From: Letharia columbiana
Lineage: Eukaryota > Ascomycota > Lecanoromycetes > Lecanorales > Parmeliaceae
Assembly: GCF_014066305.1 (NCBI RefSeq)
Contig: NW_023501086.1
Location: forward strand, 337,001-401,000
Length of the DNA stretch: 64,000 nt
Direction of reading: 5' to 3'
The position numbers and the translations under genes are program-made. This document shows, piece by piece, positions 9,920 through 21,437 of the stretch. The notes below the pieces were generated by a model. That model did not search any database, was not told the origin of the DNA, and worked only from the letters and a program-made list of their open reading frames with translations. Position 1 is the stretch's first letter; each line of letters begins with the position of its first letter.

Positions 9920-11174
9920 CTACTCATCGACGGCAAGACCTAACGCTTCCCTTCTACTTGATGCGTCCTCTTGAAAGTAAGGAGCTTCAGCTAGAGCTGT
10001 GACCCTTGTGCCGTGTCTAGGTTGGCTACCTTCGTAATCCCAGCTCGCGTTGTGAATGGTAATTCTGCAAAGACCGTTAGCATCGTCCAGATCTAGCATT
10101 GAATCTACTCCACCAAGGTCAGACCTACCTATTGTCCCACAACGCACTCGTACGCGGCGTCCATTTGAATCGAACCTGTATGTCGACGTTCTTCTCATAA
10201 ACATCATACAGATACCCGAGGATGAGATCGCTCTCGGCCTTGTCTAAGCCCACAATCCTGACGGTCATCGCTCGATTTACCCAGAGCGCCTTCCACCCAG
10301 TCGCAGGATGGACCCTCACCAGTGGATGGACACGCTCCACGTACTTGGGCCCGGCCGTGGGATCATCTCGGTCAAGGTAGGCATGAGCAGAACGGTAGAC
10401 AGCCTTCTTGCCGTCGATGATCTTGCGAAAGTTGGGCGAGAGCTTTTCGTAAGCTGAGTAACCACTGGCCCAGAGAGTGTCCCCTCCCACTGTAGGAACG
10501 GTGTCGTTGTGAAGATGGGTTACCCCTGCCGGCTGGCGTTCGTGTACTAGGTCCGAATGCCAGCGGGAAGCGCCCCCTGGATTGCGGAAGTTGGCTTTGG
10601 CTTCTGTTGCTTGCAGCTCCGGCCAGATTACTGTTACGCCAGCGACACCTGGCACCTGGGGTACTTGAGGCTGGAAAATGGTCAGTCTCAAGGTCTTCGT
10701 GACAGATAGTTGCCGGGGGGGGGGGCTTACATGCACTTCAACCTCTCCATACCATTCGCCCAGAGACCTCTGCTGCTGCGGCGATATATCCTGGTCCCGG
10801 AAGAAGACGACGCTCCTTTCGGCGATAAGCAGACCCAGCTCGTCTTTCTGTTGGTCGGTCAGATCCTTCAATTGTAACCCTACTATCTCAGTTCCAATAT
10901 GCGCAGTCAAGTCGACGACCTTCTCGGCGGCAGAGAATAAAGCACGCTTTGCGGGATCGGCTCTTGCGCCAGGGTCGACATGCTCGCGGTGGTAATCGCG
11001 GATCTTTTGGACATCTTGTAGGTACAAAGGCTTCGCAGGGCGATAGGGATACCCGCTGGATAAATCTATTCCGGCTTTTTCGAGCCGCTTGCGCGATTCG
11101 GTAGGTAGGTTCAGCGTGTCCTTCTTTGGCTGGACGACGTCGAGTATTACTGGGTCAATTGCAGTCGGTGCCAT
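9920..11174 (-). CDS. TauD/TfdA-family Fe(II)/2-oxoglutarate dioxygenase
   Basis: Exons on the minus strand are 11174-10731, 10670-10129 and 10064-9920; introns are 10671-10730 (60 nt, GTAAGC..CAG) and 10065-10128 (64 nt). The spliced protein is 376 aa. It carries the iron-binding H-x-D in SRWHSDLVHE (H186, D188), the fold motif GGDTLWASGYSAYEKLSP (210-227) and the distal His and 2-oxoglutarate Arg region in WDNRITIHNASWDYEGS (H333) followed by R345 and R349. The last exon is essential because it supplies the distal His; the frame without it stops at 10125. Family members oxidise taurine, other sulfonates, sulfate esters or aryloxyacids, releasing succinate and CO2. The gene diverges from the MFS transporter at 12076, so uptake plus oxidation of one compound is plausible (inference). 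Intron 1 begins with an 11-base C run just after the donor. Confidence 0.9.
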
Positions 11175-12075
11175 GTTTTATGCGTCAGGGTTTTTAAGAA
11201 GTTCGAGACCAAAATGATTTCGATTGGCATTTCCTCGCATTCATATCCTCCTTTCTTGAGTAGACCCTTGCCTCTGGAACATCTACTACACTTTTTGCAA
11301 ACCGGTCTTCCGCGCCTTGATTGTAAATCAATGTTGAGCGGGGTAGATCACGCAATTCTGTCAATCTTCGACTAATGCTGTTGTGTGTCTGACTTCACAA
11401 CTCATCAACCATGCAGCTGTCACGCAATACTTACTCTACCCCGCTCATTGTCCGCTAATGCAGAATTTGCATCCTCCCACGGCCATCACATTTGCCGTAT
11501 GCAAGGCTTCGACCAACAACATTGTGCCCATGGGGAAACACCATGCGCTGCAAAAAATCCCACGCCGTTATCTCTCGCTTGCCTTGCCACTTGCGCATTG
11601 TCGCCATCCTGGAGCTTAAGGCGTCATGAGATACCAACCGAAAGCCTTGCCGCATCGGCTTCGATACGCATTTGCTTGTAGTTCTTGCGGCACGGTTTTG
11701 TATCTTTTGGCCTCTAAGCCTAGAGCTCGGGTAACGTTGGCCATGTTCCATCAATACAACTGGCAAATGGACGCTTAAGGACTAGAGGCGTGTGCATCCA
11801 CGAGAATGCGCTCTCTGTCGAACTACCCTGTTGTCTTCCGCTGGTGGCCGCGTTCCTCACAACAGCGAAGATGTTGGGAACTGTCCAGCACGCAATTGAA
11901 AGCCAAGTTCCGCCATGCATGATTAGACTGTTGAGATTTTCTGGGCGACCTTGAAACGGAGGAATGAATACGGCCACTCAGTCTCCTTTCTCTCAGTCTC
12001 TTTCGTTTGGTTCTTAAGCTCTCTGGTATCAGATTGCGATCAATTTTCCGCCTCTCAGCCATCATTTCCACCAGG
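11175..12075. promoter_or_regulatory. 901-bp divergent promoter region between dioxygenase and transporter
   Basis: It separates two divergent start codons and must hold both promoters. Several 80-100-codon ORFs cross it (for example 11455-11766 and 11720-11977, both minus), but none has a motif, splice logic or a good start, so I treat the stretch as regulatory, perhaps with decayed sequence inside. Confidence 0.5.
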
Positions 12076-14201
12076 ATGCATCTTAATGAAGATCAAGACC
12101 GGCGAGAGCCTTGCGACAAGGCAGACTTGGTAATTCAAGAAAATGTTCAGCGAAAATGGCAGAGCTATCTATGGGATACACTTGACAAATCACCAGAGGA
12201 ACGCACTTTCCTCTTCAAGCTTGACTTCGCCTTACTCACTTTTGCCTCCTTGGGTGCGTCGTCTACCGCCCTCCATGTGCGTCAAAGCTGACAACCACAG
12301 GCTATTTCATTAAGTATCTGGACCAGGCTAATATCAATAATGCTTTCGTGTCCGGAATGTAAGTATCTTAGAAGAGAGGTAAAACCCACGTCGTGCCTGC
12401 TAACACTGTTGGTGCGTGAAGGAAAGAGCAGCTGGGGTTGTATGGCAACGAGTTGAACTATATGCAATCGTGTTGGACTGCTGGTTATGTGATCGGGCAG
12501 ATACCCAGTAACATACTTTTGACGCGAATTCGTCCATCTATATGGATACCCTCAATGGAGGTTCGGTCCCCAGCTCTGGTAGGGAATTGCTGTAATACTA
12601 AGATGACTGACTACCCCCCAACAGGTCGCCTGGACCGTGCTTACGTTCTGTTTGTGCCGTTGCACGAATGCACGTCAAATATACGCTGTTCGATTCTTCG
12701 TTGGTAAATTACTGTGTTTCTTGCACGCTTGATTGAGCTCGCTCATCTTCTTCACGCTGACATTCGGTTCTCAGGGCTTGCCGAAAGTTCCTTCTATCCT
12801 GGCATGCAGTATGTCATTGGTTCATGGTATAGGAAAGACGAGCTGGCGAAACGGTCTTGCATTTTCCATGTCAGCAGTGCGATTGCCACCATGTGCTCTG
12901 GCTACTTGATGGCGGCTGTATACCATTTGGGAGGAAGAGGCGGCTTCGCTGGATGGCAGTGGTCCGTATTTCTTTCCAGATAGTGGACATCTGGACTGAG
13001 TGACACCGATATAGGCTATTCATGGTTGATGGAATCATCTCCCTACCAATTGCCTTGGCCGGGTTTCTCTTCATCCCAGACGTGCCCGAGACCTCTCGCG
13101 CTTTCTACTTGAGTAAAAATGTACGTGGAGCCTTTCGACAGTATAAGCCACTATTGAGACTGAAGTCCGTGGCCTAGGATCGAGCATTTGCCAAGAAGAG
13201 AATGCAGCTCGAAGGTCGTAAGCCGCGAGCACCGTACACCAAGGCGAAGATACGGAAAATATTGACATCCTGGCATATATACGCACTCACGGCGCTTTAC
13301 GTGTAAGCATTCGTTTCCTTCGACTTCTCGACCTCCGAAGACAATAGAAGAATAGAACCTGACAGCCTCAGCTTTTTCAATAATGGTGGTGCAGGCGCTG
13401 TGCCTGTGTTTGCCCAATTTCTCAAGGATTCAAAGCACCCCAAATATTCCATTGCTCAGATAAACGACTACCCAACGACGACGTATGCTGTCCAAATCAT
13501 CACGACACTTTTGTACGCTTGGACCTCAGATTCCATACTTAGTGGAGATAGGCTACCGCCTATTGTATTTGGAGGAGTATGTTTTCCGCTCGACTCGTCT
13601 GTCCAAGTCGTTGCCCGAAGACTAACCACACATCTCAGGCCGTCAACATCATCTGCTACATATCTCTCGCAATCTGGGCTATTCCAGAGGGTTGGCGATG
13701 GACATGCTACATTCTGTCAGGTGCAGGCTTTGGCTTATCCGGTCTCTGCATGGCGTACGTGACGCTTTTCGTACGGACTTTTCTGATGCTGATGCTAATG
13801 GCTTCGCTCAGTTGGGCCCATGAGATTTGTGCTGATGACAACGAAGAGCGAGCCATCGTCGTGGCTAGTATGAACGAAATGGCTTATGTTCTCCAAGCGT
13901 GGCTTCCACTGCTTGTGTGGCAGCAAATTGATGCACCGCAGTATCGAAAGGGTTTTATCACCGTTACTGTCCTTTCCGCATCCTTGATAGTAACTGGGTT
14001 TATCACGAAAGCACTGCACAAGAATCAGATACGAAGGTTGGTCGAAACCTCTGAAATTTGGAGAGACAATGCTGATCAATCATTCACGTTAGGCAAAGCT
14101 ACAACGTGCAGGCACGAGACCAACAAGTGGATGGCGAGACCGTGAGATCGTCTGGCGAAGACGTAATGTCTGAGCATGTGCAGATGGCTGCTAAAGAATA
14201 A
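12076..14201 (+). CDS. MFS transporter, Dal5/Liz1/Seo1-type anion:cation symporter
   Basis: Eleven exons: 12076-12253, 12301-12358, 12422-12560, 12625-12703, 12775-12961, 13015-13120, 13178-13302, 13372-13576, 13639-13754, 13812-14036 and 14093-14201. Introns are 47-71 nt with CTGAC/CTAAC-like branch sites. The sum is 1527 nt, exactly 509 codons including the stop, giving 508 aa, normal for this family of 12-helix plasma-membrane carriers. Landmarks are KYLDQANINNAFVSGM after helix 1, the WTAGYVIGQIPSN helix, GLAESSFYPGMQYVIGSWY, GWQWLFMVDGIISLP and, near the end, the stretch from WAHEICADDNEERAIV to WQQIDAPQYRKGF. The last two resemble Liz1/Seo1-like members, which move pantothenate, biotin or sulfur-containing compounds. 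The last intron (14037-14092) moves the C-terminus into the frame ending at 14201; without it the frame ends at 14145. Its dioxygenase neighbour suggests co-function. Confidence 0.9.
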
Positions 14202-14809
14202 GTCCCTGCAAGAAAAAGGACCACCCAGCGTAGGAGTTCATCTAACTTGGCACATGGGGGATTGCATGTGCGCCCCTCAACTACTGAAGATTGATACCCA
14301 AGTATGCCTCGGAACTGGAAGTAGCCTCATCTCTCGGGGTCAAGCTCTACAGTTAGCTAAGCTCCATGTGAATCATGCATCAAACCACAAAAGAAAATCT
14401 AGATTGAAAGCGCATTAGAACGGTCTTCACTGCAAATTCTCCGCAAGTACTTTACAGGAAATCGTGAGTAGCATAAGCGGCTATCAGGCAAGCTATGGCT
14501 GAAAGTAGAAGCAATCTCTGATCTTCACCAGCACCAAGGCTGTCCGGCATGGTCAACCCCCACATCATCCCCACCTCCACATCCAACAATTGCCATCAAA
14601 ATTAGTGCTAGCGAATCCTTTCCACTACGTGTTCTGGTGCCCCCATTGCGTGCTTGATTGCGTGCTTGCGTACATGCATGAGGGAAGCCGCTAATCTAAC
14701 CAATAAGATCGAACTGTATAATTGAACTTGTATTGTTGCTTATCTCGACGTAGCAAAACATTGAGAAGACACTTGCAACGATGAACAGGATTTTTCCTCT
14801 AGACAGGCC
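14202..14809. promoter_or_regulatory. Intergenic: 3' of transporter and promoter of monooxygenase
   Basis: No gene supported. An upstream ATG at 14781 opens a 10-codon uORF whose TGA overlaps the monooxygenase start in ATGA fashion (see findings). Confidence 0.5.
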
Positions 14810-16513
14810 ATGAGAGTGGGTATAATCGGCGCAGGCATCAGTGGTGTTGTTGCCGGAGCTCATCTCAAGGCAGCCGGCGTACTTGTCACGGTTTTCGAAA
14901 GATCCGGCGAGGCAGGGGGTGTATGGTAAGGAACGTCTGCTAGAACGGGTTCATAGTCTGACAGAAGTGTTTCAAGGCTCTACGATGAGCGGCTTCCACC
15001 AGAGCCGACTTACCCATCAATCAGACCTTCTGAAGCCGACTTTCACTATGGCGACGGGCAAAGCGTAAATGGCGAAAACCATCAGCCGTGCCCGTCTGCT
15101 GCTTGCGGGGACGTGAAGCACGCTCCACCAGGGTCAAGCGCTCACATGAGTATCTGCAACGGGTACGGGGCTGATCATATGAGAAGCGTACAGGCCGTGC
15201 TATGAGGGATTGACCAATAACGTTTCGACCAGATTGATGAAGCTGAAAATTAATTCGTGGCCACCAGGTACAGCGGACTTTGTTAATCATCGGGTGCTGA
15301 ACGAGTACATCCAAGACACATCTTACAAGACTGGAGTTCATCTGACGACAAAATATAATACTCGGGTAGAGAAGGTCTTCAAGAGTGGTCAAGACTGGAA
15401 AATGCAAACGTCGACTTTGACCAGGGATCAAGGAGCCCTTCACCGGGTTGAACGTGACTGGGTAGGATTTCAGCTGCCTTTAGAGTACCGAAAGCTAAGG
15501 ATACTCCAGACTTTCGATGCCGTCATCATTGCGTCCGGCCATTACCATGCTTGTCGTATTCCAGATATATCCGGCCTTGCGGCATGGAAGAAGAGATGGC
15601 CCAGCCGTGTGCAGCATTCCAAGAGCTACAGGCACCCCAGGAATTTCAGAGATCAGGTGTGTATGCCTGAAAGTCTCCGGGCTGCTAGACCTATTTTAGA
15701 AATACACTGATCCAAACTGGCTGGCAGAACGTTCTTCTAATCGGCGCGGGCGTCTCGTCTACCGATATTGCTCGTGAGATAGGTACAGAAGCAAAGAAAA
15801 TATACCAAGTTTCCAGGGGCGGGGTCTTCGATCTCCCTACAACTCTTCTCCCGCCTAGGGCCACACGTATCACGGGAGAGATTCACGCTTTCGAATGTCA
15901 ACCACCAGAGAATACGCAGCTGAGTGATGTTCTGGAACCAATTCCCGGGCGAGTAGTTCTTAAAGATGGTCGAGAACTCACCGGTATCCATCATGTTGTA
16001 ATCTGTACGGGATACCACATGTCGCTCCCCTTCCTGCAGCAGTATCATAGCGACAACACCCCAGTTTCCGAAGCGAACAACACAGTACTTGTTACCGACG
16101 GAACACAAGTCCATAATCTACACAAGGACATCTTTTACATACCCGACCCAAGCCTCATCTTCATCGGCATTCCCTTTTTCACCGCCAACTTCTCGCTTTT
16201 TGAGTTCCAAGCCATGGCAGTCGCTGCCGTCCTAACGGGAAAGGCTCTCCTGCCCACCACCGAAGAAATGAGCAGAGAGTATCAGCAGCGATTGCAGCAG
16301 AAAGGGACCGGGAGGATGTTCCATTCGCTGAGAGACCGAGAGCTGGAGTACGTGAACGAGCTTGTGAACTGGATGAACAGAGACGGTGCGAGGGTAGGAG
16401 CTCAGCCGGTGGAGGGTCACACGAAGGCTTGGCATGTCGCCAACGTTGATCGGTTAGCGAGGGTGCGGCAAATAATGGAAGACAAAGCCCGTGATGTCAA
16501 TACCTTCGCTTGA
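14810..16513 (+). CDS. Flavin-dependent (FMO-type) monooxygenase
   Basis: Five exons: 14810-14925, 14977-15132, 15194-15461, 15510-15656 and 15728-16513. They total 1473 nt, exactly 491 codons with stop (490 aa). The FAD-binding motif GIIGAGISG is at residues 4-12 (G7, G9, G12). The text LYDERLPPEPTYPSIRPSEA follows the first intron. LNSWPPG-type text (INSWPPGTADFVNH) and the FMO-like HSKSYR segment (H216-S217..Y220) come next, and the second dinucleotide motif LLIGAGVSS is at 232-240 for NADPH. These enzymes hydroxylate soft nucleophilic N or S atoms or carry out Baeyer-Villiger-type oxidations, using NADPH and O2. The intron 15462-15509 is 48 nt and stop-free, so the unspliced frame stays open there. 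The gene lies 608 bp after the transporter on the same strand, the third member of a possible cluster. The substrate is unknown. Confidence 0.9.
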
Positions 16514-18025
16514 CGCTCAGATAAGCCTTTGTTGGAAGCTTGCAGAGAGGTCGAATAGTTGCAATATGACAGGACACCATTTCCTGGAATCTTCCAATGC
16601 ACCGTTTCCCGATAAAGTCCTAGTTGATCAAGAAATATATCTACCATGTGCGAACCATCAATACATATCGATGTCTATGTACCATCTACTGACCACTAGA
16701 CTCATCATGTATCCACCCCTAGGTTGATGACCTTAGGTAAGCTACTAATCTGCCTGTGTACTAGTCGCCGCTACCCACGGTAACCGGATTCGCGAATAGA
16801 TCCCCCCCAACCGAGTAAGCACAGAATCCAGAAATATCTTCTTGCGCAGCACTCAAATCTGATTCAACCGAGCAGGTCACTACTCTTTTAGGACTCACAA
16901 TGCAGCTTATGCAGCTTCCAAACGCTACACTCCTGCCGTTTCACACTTCATTCAGTGTTACTATTGATCAACACCTCAGTGTCGAAGTCAGCCTCAAACG
17001 CCGCACTGGTGTACGTTGCATCAACGCCAAAGCCCAATTTCGAAGAGTGAAGGAGTGGCGGTCAGGTCTCCCCTCGTTGTAACTACCTGAATCCTTGGTG
17101 TCAATTGACGACTCAGCCCACGAGCCTAGAGCAACCTTAGAATAATCTAGACTCACACAAGCCAGCAGAAAACCTTTTCAAATCCGTGATGAATTCTTCT
17201 CAAAAGTCATGTTCATCATGCTCCTATTAAGCGAGTGCTCCAGCTTTTGGCACGAAGCTTTCTCCACAAGCGGGGGTTGGGGGCTGTAAATAGCCAAACC
17301 CTATTTTAAGTACGTTTTCAAGCCAATGACTACCTTACTAATCGTGCCACGCAACTTACCTAGGTCCTTCCTCGCCAACAGTGTGCCATCCTAGCATGCA
17401 GAAAGCGCATTAGTCTTCTTTAGCGCCTGATTACTGTTCGCAAGCAACATCGAAGGATTCAGTTCCTTCGAAGCTCAAAGGTCGAAGCTATTTCCGTAGA
17501 GTATGTGACCTATAAACCCATGCGACGGCCTGGGATGAATAGCAACGCTGGATTCGTGACTTGAAAGATGAGCTTTGTCCGACCTTGACACAAAACGTGA
17601 TCTGGAGACTGGATAATGGAAAATTGACAAGATGTTAGGAGACTCAGATATCTGCATTTGCGGCACAGCGCGGAAAGCCTTATCGACGGCGTAGCGGTGA
17701 TTCCGTGCATGAGGCACGGCTCGCTATGTTGTACTGTTGGTGGGGCTGAAAACTTAGGGCAGGTCAAGCAACCTATAAAAACATAAATTTGTTGGAAGTA
17801 TATCTTGTACATACATACCCTTTTTCCTCTGGTTGACTGGTTCGATTTTCAACCTTGGACCCTACTCGACTGTAGAGGGATTCTTGACACACAGCACAAA
17901 AATGCCGACTCTCTGATCTGAATGTTGTTTCCCGTAAATTCCATCCAAATTCTCACAGCTGAGCAAATTTGACAGAGAATCTGCCAAATAGATCTACCCT
18001 AGCAACACCCCCAGAAATTTACCAG
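16514..18025. other. Long intergenic stretch with no supported gene
   Basis: About 1.5 kb of ordinary composition. A 60-codon plus ORF at 16900 and 80-100-codon minus ORFs near 17475-17812 have no motif or splice evidence. The right end should carry the promoter of the rhodopsin-domain gene. Confidence 0.5.
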
Positions 18026-19403
18026 ATGGCGACACCAGATGCAGCAGAAATTCAATATCAGCGCTCACACATCCAGGATGATCGGTCGAAGAACATTGTC
18101 ATATCACATATAATATGTATCATCATTGCTATTATTGCGGTTGCTCTAAGACTTGCATCCCGGCGACTGTGTAAAGCGGCAATTCTGGCGGATGATTTTG
18201 TGTGTTTTGCAGCACTGGTAAGCCCATTTCCCGTCTTCGAGTCTTCGTAGTTTTCCAACTTCTAAATTGCTGGGCCTAGATAGCTAACTAGCTTTCGCTT
18301 TTTCTAGATTTTTGCCATTGGAGAGGTGACGGGAGGCTGGATGTGTATGTCGCCTTCTCAACAGACAATAAAGCAAAAACTCGCTGACCGGCCTCCGCAA
18401 TCAGGTGTTCATTATGGCGGCGGAAAGCATGCCATTCTTCTCAAGAACCCGGAAACATTTGCTAAGGTATGTAGATGCTGATAGTCTTCTTACATGCTCG
18501 TTTCCACTCACAGTTGAAACAGTGGGTAATTACCACGGAGATATTCTACAACGCCGCCATCACAACCATCAAGCTCTCGATCTTGCTGCTTTACCGCCGG
18601 CTTTTTCCACTCCCTCAACTCAAAATCATCCTCTGGAGTGTCGGTTGCTTCGTCATAAGCTGCTGGTTGACCATCACTCTACTGACCATCTTTCAATGCC
18701 ATCCGATTCGCGCGGCTTGGGATCTGTCTGTCAAGGGGCAGTGCCTCCGGTTAAACGTGGCGTATATCGTATTGGGCACATGTAATACCATAACCGACAT
18801 GGTCGCTCTCTGCCTACCCATGCCACTAATATGGCGATTACATACCGATAAATCGCGAAAAATGCAGCTAATCGGCGTCTTTTCCCTTGGGGCCCTGTAA
18901 GTCCTCCGACCCGTTTTGGACCTAATGAAAGGCTGAAGTATGCAAAGTACGTGTGCCGTCAGTCTGTACCGCATCCCCAAAATGGCGCAGCTCTCATTGT
19001 CAGATGCACCCTGTAAGATCCGCCCTACTCCTCTGGTAGTCGGAATCGTCGCATGGCAAGCGCTCACAACTCCTTAGGGTCCGACGTCGACGCAGCCGTC
19101 TGGGGTGTGGTCGAAGTTAACCTTGCGATTCTCTCAGCATGCCTGCCGACTTTCCCAGCTCTCTTAAATTGGCGAAGCGTGCACCGCCGCAACACTCCCC
19201 CGGGTGGAGCAGATCCCAAAAGTTGGGGCTCGGCGAGCTACCCGGCTTTGATCCCCGATGAACGTCGATCGGGATTCAGAAGTGGTTCGGGCTATGCCCA
19301 CAAGGACGCGTTGAAGATGGAAGATCGGTCAGAAGGAACGAAAGGCGCGGAGCGAGCTACTGTGTGGATTGAAAGAAGGGGTCCGTCAGACGAAGAGGTT
19401 TGA
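18026..19403 (+). CDS. Fungal rhodopsin-domain (seven-helix) integral membrane protein
   Basis: Six exons: 18026-18217, 18308-18344, 18405-18466, 18514-18896, 18948-19012 and 19078-19403. They total 1065 nt, giving 354 aa. The first helix is near residues 25-45 (IVISHIICIIIAIIAVALRL), followed by an ADDF acidic turn typical of the family. Then come HYGGGKHAILLKNPETFAK, the IKLSILLLYRRLFP helix end, a CHPIRAAWD loop with a conserved Cys, the LGTCNTITDMVALCLPMPLIW helix and SDVDAAVWGVVEVNLAILSA, the standard last-helix text that appears only when intron 19013-19077 is removed. The C-terminal 75 residues are polar and charged, probably a cytosolic tail. Such proteins are abundant in Pezizomycotina, some fused to CFEM domains; most have no known ligand. 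The ATG at 18026 is used because the longer frame from 17969 opens with TTG. It is the last gene before the AT-rich block. Confidence 0.88.
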
Positions 19404-19750
19404 TTTTGGCAAGCCTATTTGCTAGATATCTACGAGCGCTCTTAGTCTCGAATACGGCCGTTATTGAGCCCAATCGCGAGAATTTGGAGTTCGTAATCGA
19501 TGACTATGCTCAACTTGTTCTTGGAAACGCTGCGCAACGGCGTGGGTACCCCGACGGGGTTTCGGGGCGGGGGCAGCGTGACCCTCGAAACCCTACCCCA
19601 GCCCCACAGTACGATGGAAACTGTCAAAGAAATGGATCACTGGGTCATGAAATCATGGTGTGGTGTAAAGATGTTGATTATTCTATGTGCCTGCAGGGCA
19701 GATATGTGCGGTGCCCAGCCACGCTAGGCTCGATTGGGTTATGGCTCTAG
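19404..19750. other. Gene-side edge of the AT-rich block
   Basis: Normal-composition sequence after the last gene. Arms at 19557-19567 and 19583-19593 (11 bp, one mismatch) could form a hairpin in a GC-rich patch, possibly a transcript-end structure. Normal composition stops near 19,750. Confidence 0.45.
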
Positions 19751-20399
19751 AGGAGGCCTTAATATATCGTTATTAGAGGGTGTAAAAAGTTATTAAATAA
19801 ACTAGACTATATTTAAACGTAGTATCGTAGCAACTTCGTTAAAATTATTTATTTATACTTATATCTATTATTCTTCTTTTTTTCTTTTATTATATAATAA
19901 CGATACTATTATATATTCTTTATAAGAAAAAAATATTAAAAATAAATCGTCGTAAGATCGATACTATTAAAAGATTTTAATTTTATAAGACTATCGATAC
20001 TCGAGATATAAAACTATTAAAACTAGTTTATTAGAAGAAAAATGTTAAAAAATCTACGAGAGATTATTAACTTATATAATAACGTTATATTATTTTAGAG
20101 ATAGTCTATTAAAAAATAAATATATTTTAAATAAAACGACTATTTAAAATATTAAATAAAAAGCTTATAATAATATTAAATTCGAAAAATAAGACTTATA
20201 ATAAAGGCTATAAACGATAAATCGAGATTTTCTCTTTAGAATATACTATTAAATATCTATAAATCTTACTTTAAACGAGAAAAGCTAATATTAAGTTATA
20301 TAAAAAGATTAAATATAAGTAAGTATCTTAGTCGAATAAGAAAATTAGATAGAATTATAGATATAATTATAGAGATAAGATAATAGAGTAATTTTAAAC

Positions 20400-21210
20400 T
20401 TTTATAGAATAAACGAATGAGATTTATATAAATTCTACTATTATAGAAGTAGATTATATACTTAAAGAGAAGAGTTTAAATTAGCGCTATACTCTCGAGA
20501 ATATAGCTAAAATATCGCTATTAAAAGAGATAGTTCTATATATATTAGCCTTTATCTTCTATTATTATAAAGAGAATTTATATTTCTATAACGATCTCGA
20601 CGACGTTTTAAAGTTAAATATTAACGTATAAGTAAATACTTCTAAGAGATAACGTTCTCTTAAATAACGGAAAAACGAATTCGAAGAGTAATTCTATTAG
20701 AGCGAGCGCTATTTATAATAAGTTATAGTTAAATCTTACGACGTCGAAGTATAATTAAAAGAAAATTCTATAACTTAGTTATTCTATACTAAGAAAATTC
20801 TTTTATTATATCTTAAAGAGATATAAGAAGTTAAGCGAAAAACTAATAGAAAGTATATACTTTAAAAGAATAATAACTTAAGTTATAGTACTCGATTAGC
20901 TATAAACTACGTACGAGAGTATAAACGAAAGTATAATATCGAGACTCTAGAATATTTAGTTTAATTATCGAATCTTAATTCTATAAAAGTCGTATAAAAT
21001 ATTCTAAAGTAGAGGATTCGTTATAGAAAGTGAAAGAATAAGAATAACTTAAAAAGAGTTCTTCTCGAGAAGTAATAGAAGATTTCTCTAGAAGAAATTT
21101 AGAAACGAATTAATAAGATATCGAAACGTTATATATAGCTTATAAATAACGATAATAAGAGTATTAAATTAGCTACTTAATAATTTAATAGTAATAAAAT
21201 AATAGAAATA
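20400..21210 (+). mobile_element. Tc1/mariner-type transposase relic, RIP-mutated
   Basis: One plus-strand frame (codons starting at positions of the form 3n+1, such as 20941) can be followed for over 250 codons if the stops are ignored. Near 20941-21000 it reads ETLEYLV*LSNLNSIKVV*N, the decayed form of the Tc1/mariner block in which a DLNPIE motif precedes a conserved Trp. Next come a basic stretch RIRYRKWKNKNNLKR and LLEK**KISLEEI*KRIN, matching the family's C-terminal helices. About 65 codons upstream of the PIE-like block the same frame has NNNLSYSTRLA, in the place of the second catalytic block. The stops are TAA/TAG where family members have Gln or Trp, as RIP would produce. No intact ORF remains; terminal inverted repeats were not identified. 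Confidence 0.55.
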
Positions 21211-21437
21211 TAGTTAAGTTAGTTTAGAGAAGCTATATTTAAATATAGTCTAATTTACTTAATAACTTTTTATATTCTCTAATATTATAATAATATACTC
21301 GTAAAGAATAAAAAAAAGATACGCTCTCGTAACTATATCTCGAAATAGCTATATTAAGTATATATTAAATACGAGTAAAGATTTATAAATTAAATTTATA
21401 ATTCTTTTTCTTAATTAGAGCTATCGAGTAAATTTAA

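Noticed and set aside
11455..11977. Minus-strand ORFs of 85-103 codons between the dioxygenase and transporter
   Set aside because: No domain, no ATG in good context and no splice logic; the position is a divergent promoter region.
16900..17082. 60-codon plus ORF starting MQLMQLPN
   Set aside because: No promoter or motif support; could arise by chance.
19581..19600. CCCTA-containing text near the border, considered as a telomere trace
   Set aside because: Not a TTAGGG tandem array; single occurrence in a GC-rich patch.
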